Part shown: in pieces, positions 57,047-64,000 of the stretch | Layout of the letters: each line of letters begins with the position of its first letter | How positions within the stretch are numbered: position 1 is the stretch's first letter | Assembly (NCBI RefSeq): GCF_005670685.2 | Contig: NZ_CP062008.1 | Coordinates: 2,046,001-2,110,000 of the forward strand | Source: Mycolicibacterium mucogenicum DSM 44124 | GTDB lineage: Bacteria; Actinomycetota; Actinomycetes; Mycobacteriales; Mycobacteriaceae | DNA: 64,000 bases | Direction of reading: 5' to 3' | Notes under the pieces: model-generated | Database searches by the model: none | What the model was told of the DNA's origin: nothing | What the model saw: the letters and a program-made list of their open reading frames with translations, nothing else | Position numbers and translations under genes: made by a program

Positions 57047-57838
57047 TCAGCGTCGCTGCACCAGCAGCGTTTGCGCTGACGTCCCGATGAAGCCCTGTTC
57101 GTCGAACAGCTCGGCAGTGGTCGACCCGAGGCCGTCGGGCCCGATAGAACCGCGCGCCCGCAGGCAGAACTCCGAGCCGACGGGGGCGCGGTGCAGGTGC
57201 ACCGTGGTGTCGGTGTTCATGAACATGAACTCATTCGGATCCAGTGCTGCGCCAACGCCATTCGCGGAGTCGACGACCATGGCAAGCCGTTGCAGGGCGG
57301 TCAGTTTCTCGTCGTCGACCAGCGAGACCAGCGGCTGCATCCACACGACGGCCGCGCCCGCATCGTCGGGCTGGGGCTCCCAGGTGACGGTCTCGAGATA
57401 GCCGGGCCGGCCCTGCCAGTGATGCCGGAAACCGGTGTCGGGCAACCGCTTCATCGGCGGGTAGCGATCCAGGGCCGCGTCCCGCGTGTCGGTGGTCGCC
57501 AACAACCAGGCCGACATCCGCGCCACCGCACGGTCGGAACCGTCCCGCTGCGCCGCCGTCATCTCCGCGGTCATCATGCAGATCCGCGAGCCGGGCCGCG
57601 ACACCCACGCCCGAACCGCAACGGGCGCAACCGGAATGGCGCCGAGGATGTCGAGGGTCAGCCGACCCACCTGCATGCCGCTACCGGCGGCGAGCTCTTC
57701 GATCGATTTGGTCAGCAGTGCCAGCGGTGGCGACCCGTGCTGAATGCTCGAATCCCAGTTACTACCGGTGCCTTCGGTGGATTCGAAGCGTTGAAAATCG
57801 CCGTCGGCGTCGAGCCGACGGTAATAGCAGTCGATCAT
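57047..57838 (-). CDS. TesB/thioesterase-like acyl-CoA thioesterase family protein
   Basis: A 263-residue double-hotdog protein of the TesB-like acyl-CoA thioesterase family. It reads YYRRLDADGDFQRFESTEGTGSNWDSSIQHGSPPLALLTKSIEEL (hotdog 1, with the QHG...PLALL helix) and ends with the second hotdog, MNTDTTVHLHRAPVGSEFCLRARGSIGPDGLGSTTAELFDEQGFIGTSAQTLLVQ. Mycobacteria carry many of these. ATG 57838 overlaps the stop of the upstream nuclease gene (ATGA), so the two are coupled. Confidence 0.85.
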   Translation of the reverse strand: MIDCYYRRLDADGDFQRFESTEGTGSNWDSSIQHGSPPLALLTKSIEELAAGSGMQVGRLTLDILGAIPVAPVAVRAWVSRPGSRICMMTAEMTAAQRDGSDRAVARMSAWLLATTDTRDAALDRYPPMKRLPDTGFRHHWQGRPGYLETVTWEPQPDDAGAAVVWMQPLVSLVDDEKLTALQRLAMVVDSANGVGAALDPNEFMFMNTDTTVHLHRAPVGSEFCLRARGSIGPDGLGSTTAELFDEQGFIGTSAQTLLVQRR

Positions 57839-58668
57839 GCGATTCCGAAACTGTCGGGCCAGCCCGGATAGGGCGGGGGAGTGCCGCCGAACGCGGGGCA
57901 CAGGTCTTGGTGCGTGCACCAGGAACATAGCTTGGACGGGTTGGGCCGGAAGTCACCGGTCTCGCCCGACTTCTGGATGGCGTGCCAGATGGCCATCAGG
58001 GTCTTCTCGAACCGCTCCAACTCGGCCAGGTCTGGGCTGTAGTCGAGAACCTGGCCGTCGGCCAGGTACAGCAGCCGCAGCCGCGCCGGCACCACCCCGC
58101 GCAGCCGGAGCAGGGCCACCGCATAGAACTTCATCTGGAACATGGCCTTGAACTCGGCCAGTGCGCGCGCTTCCGGTGGGGCCTTGCCGGTCTTGTAGTC
58201 GACGACCCGCAGCTCACCGGTCGGCGCGACGTCGATCCGGTCGACGAAGCCGCGCAGCAGGGTGCCGTCGGACAGCTCGACCTCGACGCGTTGTTCACAG
58301 CTCTGCGGGTCGAAGCGCGTCGGGTCCTCGAGCCGGTAGTACCCCGACAGCAGGGCCCGCGCTTCTTTGAGCAGCGTCTCCCGCAGCTCGGGCGCGATCT
58401 CCTCGGCCAGCTCGGGCTTCTCCGCCATCACGGCGTCCCAGGCGGGCGTGACCAGGGACAGCGCGGTCTCCGGCACGCGGTCGGTGGCAGGCAGCGCGTA
58501 CAGCTGCTCCAGCGCGGCGTGCACCAGCGAGCCCCGCAACTGCGCGGTCGACGGCGGCTCCGGCAGCCGGTCGATGGCCCGGAACCGGTAGAGCAGCGGG
58601 CACTGTTTGAAGTCGCCGGCCCGCGACGGCGACAGCGCCGGCCGCCGGGTGGGGGCAGTGGCGGTCAT
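57835..58668 (-). CDS. PD-(D/E)XK (RecB/Cas4-like) exonuclease domain protein (Rv2119-type)
   Basis: A 277-residue RecB-family nuclease-like protein. LSPSRAGDFKQCPLLYRFRAIDRLPE and RGSLVHAALEQLY open the domain. The catalytic core GFVDRIDVAPTGELRVVDYKTGKAPPEA gives the Asp...Asp-Tyr-Lys triad, and the C-terminal CSWC...LCP, with the N-terminal Cys, would form a Cas4/AddB-type [4Fe-4S] cluster. It is divergent from trmI by ~120 bp, the arrangement I recall for Rv2119/Rv2118c. Its likely role is DNA end processing. Confidence 0.9.
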   Translation of the reverse strand: MTATAPTRRPALSPSRAGDFKQCPLLYRFRAIDRLPEPPSTAQLRGSLVHAALEQLYALPATDRVPETALSLVTPAWDAVMAEKPELAEEIAPELRETLLKEARALLSGYYRLEDPTRFDPQSCEQRVEVELSDGTLLRGFVDRIDVAPTGELRVVDYKTGKAPPEARALAEFKAMFQMKFYAVALLRLRGVVPARLRLLYLADGQVLDYSPDLAELERFEKTLMAIWHAIQKSGETGDFRPNPSKLCSWCTHQDLCPAFGGTPPPYPGWPDSFGIA

Positions 58669-58719
58669 CGGCGATCCGCCTTCGGCTCCTCGTTGGCGGT
58701 ACTCATGCCAGCAGCTTAG

Positions 58720-59906
<1,187 letters not shown>

Positions 59907-59913
59907 CGGCAGC

Positions 59914-60450
59914 TCAGCGACCAGGTGTCGGGGCCGCACCAGAGGCGCCCGGCCCGCCCGGCTGCCCGAGCTTGAGCAGCAGGTTGGCGGTTTGCCGGTT
60001 CAGCTGCCAGGCGTCCCGGATGGGACTGAACTCCATGGGGAACGTGAACTTGTTGTCCGGCGCGGCGACCGAGCTGATGGTGATCGTGGCGATGATGTCG
60101 CCCGGCTGCCCGGCCGACCACAGCAGGTCGGTCGCCGTCACATTCATCGGATTGAAGCCGTTGTCGCGCAGCGCCTTGGTGAAGTTGTCCAGCCCGGCCT
60201 GATCCTCGGCGGTGCCGTATTGGATCAGTCCGATCTTTTGTGCCGAGGGCACCGCGGGGTCCGCGATCTTGTACAGCACCGCGGTGATCGCGTCGGGTGA
60301 CGGCAGCGGCGCGGCCGCGGGTGTCTTGGCGTCGGTGGTCAGCAGTGAACGGGGCATGGGGTCGGCGGGCGGCTCGACGTGTTCACTGCACCCGGCCAAC
60401 CCGATCGCCGTCGCGACGACGGCGATCAGGGTTCCTCGGGTCGGATTCAC
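59914..60450 (-). CDS. lppK: LppK-like lipoprotein
   Basis: A 178-residue lipoprotein. The signal IAVVATAIGLAGCSEH ends in the lipobox LAGC (Cys ~21). The mature part (YKIADPAVPSAQKIGLIQYGTAEDQAGLDNFTKALRDNGFNP...WSAGQPGDIIATITIS...FTFPMEFSPIRDAWQLNRQTANLLLKLG) is the nuclear-transport-factor-like fold common in exported mycobacterial proteins. It matches the position of Rv2116 (lppK), beside mpa. Its start is 17 bp after the Cfp2-like gene. Confidence 0.85.
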   Translation of the reverse strand: MNPTRGTLIAVVATAIGLAGCSEHVEPPADPMPRSLLTTDAKTPAAAPLPSPDAITAVLYKIADPAVPSAQKIGLIQYGTAEDQAGLDNFTKALRDNGFNPMNVTATDLLWSAGQPGDIIATITISSVAAPDNKFTFPMEFSPIRDAWQLNRQTANLLLKLGQPGGPGASGAAPTPGR

Positions 60451-60467
60451 CGGGCTGGTCCTGGCGC

Positions 60468-60974
60468 CTACTTCACCGACGACAGCAGGGCCATGGCCGA
60501 CCCCTTGGACAGTTGCCAGCCGGTGGGGCTGGGGCCGGCGACGAAGGTCAGCGGCTGGGATGCGGTGGCACCCGTGGCGGCGGTGGCGGTGACGTTTGCC
60601 GTCGCGGTGCCATCGCCGAGGTCATCGATATCGGCAATGGCGAAGCTCATGGGGAACACGCCCTGCTTCACGGCATTGCTGTAGGCCCGGTCGGCGGTGA
60701 TCGCCTCGAGCCGGCCGACGCCGCCCTGGATGTAGCTGCCCTTGGACCCGGCGAAGCTGCCGGCGGCGGTCAGCCCGGTGAGCGTGGACACCAGTGACGT
60801 CTGCAGTCCCGGCGCGGGCGCCTGGGGCAGCGGCACCTGGCGGACGACCGGCGCGACCGCCGTCGACGTTCCGGCGGTCGGGATGGCCGTCTGCGAAGCC
60901 ACGGTCGTACCGACGGCTGCGGCACCGACGAGGGCGGTGGCTGCGATGCCGGTGACGAGGGATTTGACGATCAC
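60468..60974 (-). CDS. Cfp2/Mtb12-like low-molecular-weight secreted protein
   Basis: A 168-residue exported protein. A signal peptide (VKSLVTGIAATALVGAAAVGTTVASQ) precedes a mature chain resembling the Cfp2 (Mtb12, Rv2376c) antigen family: a Pro-rich VPLPQAPAPG segment, GSKGSYIQGGVGRLEAITADRAYSNAVKQGVFPMSFAIADID and WQLSKGSAMALL. The fold is NTF2-like and the function unknown. It is encoded divergently from mpa and just upstream of the related lppK gene, so the two may be tandem-duplication relatives. Confidence 0.8.
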   Translation of the reverse strand: MIVKSLVTGIAATALVGAAAVGTTVASQTAIPTAGTSTAVAPVVRQVPLPQAPAPGLQTSLVSTLTGLTAAGSFAGSKGSYIQGGVGRLEAITADRAYSNAVKQGVFPMSFAIADIDDLGDGTATANVTATAATGATASQPLTFVAGPSPTGWQLSKGSAMALLSSVK

Positions 60975-61132
60975 TGCGGTCCTTTCGATGAGCCCGACTC
61001 GCGTATGAGATTAACAGCGCGGTCAGAGGGACACCCGTGTGTCGCAATTCCTTCGACGCCCATGAATGGCAGATCGCCGGTAGCGTTGAGGTATCCGCCG
61101 CACCAACTTCCGGTGTGGGAAAGGAGCGCAAG

Positions 61133-62980
61133 ATGTCTGAAATGGATCGCCCGGACGCCTTCGGCAACCCGGGCATACCTCGTCAGAACCCCATGTCCAG
61201 CACCGATGCCGCCGAATTGGCGCGGCTTCGCAGTGAGACGGCGGCGCTACGAGAGCAGCTCACGAACGCGGCCGCGACGCATCGCGGACCGCGTGACGTG
61301 CAGCAGCTCGAAGCCCGCATCGATTCGCTGACAACCCGCAATGGCAAGTTGATGGATACGCTCAAAGAGGCGCGGCAGCAGTTGCTGGCGCTTCGAGAGG
61401 AAGTCGACCGGCTGGGGCAGCCGCCCAGCGGATACGGCGTCTTGCTGCTCACGCACGACGACGACACCGTCGACGTCTTCACCTCCGGTCGCAAGATGCG
61501 GCTGTCGGTGTCGCCGAACATCGAGGTGTCCGAACTCAAGCAGGGCCAGACCGTCCGCCTCAACGAGGCGCTGACGGTGGTCGAGGCCGGCTCGTTCGAG
61601 TCGGTCGGTGAGATCAGCACCCTGCGCGAAATCCTGAACGACGGCAAGCGCGCCCTTGTCGTGGGCCATGCCGACGAGGAGCGCATCGTCTGGCTCGCCG
61701 AGCCGCTGGTCGCGCTCGAATACCTCGACCCCGAGGTCGCCGAGGTGCTCGAAGGTGTCGACGACCTGGCGGACGAGCGCGCGCGCAAACTGCGGCCGGG
61801 CGACTCGCTGCTGGTCGACAGCAAGGCCGGGTACGCCTTCGAGCGCATCCCCAAGGCCGAGGTCGAGGACCTGGTCCTCGAAGAGGTGCCGGACGTCGCC
61901 TACAGCGACATCGGTGGCCTGACGCGGCAGATCGAGCTGATCCGCGACGCCGTCGAGCTGCCGTTCCTGCACAAGGACCTGTACCGGGAGTACGCACTGC
62001 GGCCGCCGAAGGGCGTGCTGCTGTACGGCCCTCCGGGTTGCGGCAAGACGCTCATCGCGAAGGCCGTCGCCAACTCGCTGGCCAAGAAGATGGCCGAGAT
62101 CCGCGGCGACGACGCCCGGGAAGCCAAGAGTTACTTCCTGAACATCAAGGGCCCCGAGCTGCTCAACAAGTTCGTCGGCGAGACCGAGCGGCACATCCGC
62201 CTGATCTTCCAGCGGGCTCGCGAGAAGGCCTCCGAGGGCACCCCGGTGATCGTGTTCTTCGACGAGATGGACTCGATCTTCCGCACCCGTGGCACCGGCG
62301 TCAGCTCCGACGTCGAAACGACTGTCGTGCCACAGCTTCTCAGTGAGATCGACGGTGTCGAGGGCCTGGAGAACGTCATCGTCATCGGCGCCTCCAACCG
62401 TGAGGACATGATCGACCCGGCCATCCTGCGGCCCGGCCGCCTGGACGTGAAGATCAAGATCGAGCGGCCGGACGCCGAAGCGGCGCAGGACATCTTCAGC
62501 AAGTACCTCACCGAGGAACTGCCCGTCCACGCCGACGACCTGGCCGAGTTCAACGGCGACCGGACGCTGACGATCAAGGCCATGATCGAGAAGATCGTGG
62601 ACCGGATGTACGCCGAGATCGACGACAACCGTTTCCTCGAGGTGACGTACGCCAACGGCGACAAGGAGGTCATGTACTTCAAGGACTTCAACTCCGGCGC
62701 CATGATCCAGAACGTCGTGGACCGGGCCAAGAAGTACGCGATCAAGTCGGTGCTGGAAACCGGGCAGCGCGGTCTGCGGGTGCAGCATCTGCTGGACTCG
62801 ATCGTCGACGAGTTCGCCGAGAACGAAGACCTGCCCAACACCACCAATCCCGATGACTGGGCGCGGATTTCGGGCAAGAAGGGCGAGCGGATCGTCTACA
62901 TCCGCACGCTGGTCACCGGCAAGAGCTCGTCCGCGAGCCGGGCCATCGACACCGAGAGCAACCTGGGTCAGTACCTGTAG
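61133..62980 (+). CDS. mpa: proteasomal ATPase Mpa (ARC)
   Basis: A 615-residue AAA+ unfoldase for pupylated proteins. An N-terminal coiled coil (~25-90, [18 protein letters not shown]...[22 protein letters not shown]) recruits Pup. Two OB-fold interdomains follow (~95-245). The AAA+ module has Walker A GPPGCGKT (299-306), Walker [13 protein letters not shown] and sensor/Arg-finger region [10 protein letters not shown]. It ends GQYL, the C-terminal docking motif for the 20S proteasome. ATG 61133 has AAGGAG at 7-nt spacing. The Pup/proteasome genes (dop, pup, prcBA) should lie near but are outside the window. Confidence 0.97.
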   Translation: MSEMDRPDAFGNPGIPRQNPMSSTDAAELARLRSETAALREQLTNAAATHRGPRDVQQLEARIDSLTTRNGKLMDTLKEARQQLLALREEVDRLGQPPSGYGVLLLTHDDDTVDVFTSGRKMRLSVSPNIEVSELKQGQTVRLNEALTVVEAGSFESVGEISTLREILNDGKRALVVGHADEERIVWLAEPLVALEYLDPEVAEVLEGVDDLADERARKLRPGDSLLVDSKAGYAFERIPKAEVEDLVLEEVPDVAYSDIGGLTRQIELIRDAVELPFLHKDLYREYALRPPKGVLLYGPPGCGKTLIAKAVANSLAKKMAEIRGDDAREAKSYFLNIKGPELLNKFVGETERHIRLIFQRAREKASEGTPVIVFFDEMDSIFRTRGTGVSSDVETTVVPQLLSEIDGVEGLENVIVIGASNREDMIDPAILRPGRLDVKIKIERPDAEAAQDIFSKYLTEELPVHADDLAEFNGDRTLTIKAMIEKIVDRMYAEIDDNRFLEVTYANGDKEVMYFKDFNSGAMIQNVVDRAKKYAIKSVLETGQRGLRVQHLLDSIVDEFAENEDLPNTTNPDDWARISGKKGERIVYIRTLVTGKSSSASRAIDTESNLGQYL

Positions 62981-62986
62981 ACCCGC

Positions 62987-63030
62987 ACACAAAACCGTCC
63001 CTTCTCCCCGGAGGAGGGACGGTTTTGTGT
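62987..63030. terminator. bidirectional terminator after mpa
   Basis: ACACAAAACCGTCCCT and AGGGACGGTTTTGTGT form a 16-bp perfect stem with a 12-nt loop. Located between mpa and the convergent membrane protein gene, it carries A- and T-runs in both directions. Confidence 0.92.
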
Positions 63031-63048
63031 CTGTTGACCGATCGCGGC

Positions 63049-64000
63049 TCAGCGCGCGCGGTCGGCGAGGTAGCGGTCGCGCGCGTCCAGTCGGCGACGC
63101 AGGCTGTCGACTTGTGGGTCGACGAACTCGGCGCGGTACTCGGCGTCGGTCGTGGTGCGGGCGGTGATGTACATGAAGGTCAGGGCGCCCAGGAAGAGCG
63201 TCGTCTGGATGAGCGACTCCGGAATGGGCAGCGTCATGCCGAAGATGGTGCCCTCGGGCGAGCCGTTGTTGCGCGTCCATTCCGCCAGCAGCTTCGGGCT
63301 GATCAGGATCAGGCCGAGCACCAGGAAGATGAATGCGGTCACCAGCGCGACGATCAGCAGCTGCAACACCTGCGACATGGCCAGGACGAACACCACGTTG
63401 ACACGTTCGATGCGGGACAACGGGATTCGGTGGTCGGACGCGGGTAGATGCTCGAACGGGGTGCCGGCCAGGGTTTCGCGCTGGGCATCCGGTGTGTCGG
63501 GCGTCGTGGCCGTCAGGATCGGCCGGACCCGGTCGATGGTGGTTGCGATGACGAATGCCACGGCGATCAGCGCCAGGAAGCCCAGCGCGGACCACAGCCG
63601 GGCCCGGCTGACGTTGGCCGCCATCAGCCAGACGTAGGTGTTGAAGAACACCAGCACCGTCAACAGCATGATCGGCAGGGCCCGCACGAAGAGGTTGCCC
63701 ACGAGGGTCAGGTTGTGCGCTGTGGTGTCCAAGGCCCAGCCCAGGATCGAGCCGATGCCGGTCGCGGTGCAGGCCAGGATGACGGCGATGACCACGCCGA
63801 CGTAGATCACGTTGCTGCTGACATAGGCCCCGGGACCGCCGAACACCGCGCCGGCCAGGCAGACCGCCACCGACACCGCGGCCGCCGTGGCGCGGTTACG
63901 CCACGACGCGATCCGCGACACCAGCCAGCCCGCCAGTGCGGCCAGCGGCGCCACCAGCAGGAGAAGGGCGAGGATGAACCATTCGGTCCGGGTGGGCTGG
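63049..64000 (-). CDS. multi-pass membrane protein, unknown (N-terminus outside the window)
   Basis: The C-terminal ~316 residues are visible; the frame runs off the right edge (QPTRTEWFILALLLL...). At least six hydrophobic segments are seen: WFILALLLLVAPLAALAGWLV, AVSVAVCLAGAVFGG, VIYVGVVIAVILAC, ALPIMLLTVLVFF, LGFLALIAVAFVIA, LLIVALVTAFIFLVLGLILI, followed by a cytosolic helical tail (QVDSLRRRLDARDRYLADRAR). I do not recognise the family; it is a conserved-type mycobacterial membrane protein converging on mpa. Confidence 0.75.
   Translation of the reverse strand, partial: QPTRTEWFILALLLLVAPLAALAGWLVSRIASWRNRATAAAVSVAVCLAGAVFGGPGAYVSSNVIYVGVVIAVILACTATGIGSILGWALDTTAHNLTLVGNLFVRALPIMLLTVLVFFNTYVWLMAANVSRARLWSALGFLALIAVAFVIATTIDRVRPILTATTPDTPDAQRETLAGTPFEHLPASDHRIPLSRIERVNVVFVLAMSQVLQLLIVALVTAFIFLVLGLILISPKLLAEWTRNNGSPEGTIFGMTLPIPESLIQTTLFLGALTFMYITARTTTDAEYRAEFVDPQVDSLRRRLDARDRYLADRAR

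Overview
The window is high-GC actinobacterial chromosome and almost certainly comes from a fast-growing mycobacterium (Mycolicibacterium or Mycobacterium). The evidence is mshC (mycothiol synthesis), the proteasomal ATPase Mpa with a C-terminal GQYL tail, several mycobacterial lipoproteins (lppK and lppL type), a DUF222/13E12 HNH gene behind a mycobacterial LexA box, an IdeR iron box, and a GlfT2-type galactofuranosyltransferase. The gene order of the conserved parts follows, in inverted orientation, what I recall of the M. tuberculosis Rv2141c to Rv2115c segment. That is from memory and was not searched.

Left flank (1-12.9 kb): the start of an IdeR-box-preceded ferredoxin reductase, two small secreted proteins, an SDR with an altered catalytic motif, an FMN-dependent monooxygenase, tRNA-Leu(GAG), an M20 hydrolase and a PEBP protein (Rv2141c and Rv2140c counterparts), two acyltransferase-like proteins, a cupin/AraC divergent pair, pyrD, DUF5703 and lppL.

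Conserved core 1 (13.0-16.4 kb): a short conserved protein, uppP, a histidine phosphatase, DUF3090 and an SCO1664-like protein in tight succession. Then come a GNAT protein with a GyrA-like N-terminal segment (16.5 kb), a small secreted peptide and cysQ.

Purine-catabolism island (18.3-29.4 kb): this lies between cysQ and mshC, which I recall as neighbours in M. tuberculosis. One arm is uraD-uraH-rpiR (minus strand). The other is uricase, XDH FAD subunit, an NCS2 permease fused to a degenerate OHCU-decarboxylase domain, a fused Fe-S/Mo XDH, guanine deaminase-like and xdhC (plus strand). A MobA-like gene and a second deaminase follow. Together they would take up purines, deaminate guanine, oxidise (hypo)xanthine to urate and convert urate to allantoin. 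I see no allantoinase or allantoicase. The divergent promoter carries a striking 18-bp inverted repeat.

Conserved core 2 (29.4-44.9 kb): mshC, SDR, a DUF1254 lipoprotein, a PAC2 protein, metH, a HAD phosphatase, a sugar porter, an Ala/Pro-rich secreted or membrane protein, an SOS-controlled HNH protein, hisE-hisG and DUF4126.

Accessory stretch (44.8-57.8 kb), inserted before the recB-like/trmI pair: a flavoprotein disulfide reductase, a flavodoxin-like protein, SRPBCC/ArsR, a GAP-family membrane protein, a second-locus GlfT2 paralogue with intact catalytic residues, a GrpB-GNAT fusion flanked by direct repeats, a 400-aa unknown protein, a frameshifted lipoprotein, a membrane-anchored Hint-domain protein without a toxin domain, a DHA2-type MFS pump with a divergent HxlR regulator, and a thioesterase.

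Right flank (57.8-64 kb): PD-(D/E)XK nuclease, tRNA m1A58 methyltransferase trmI, DUF503, lppK, a Cfp2-like secreted protein, mpa and a truncated multi-pass membrane protein. No CRISPR array, rRNA, insertion sequence or prophage was recognised.
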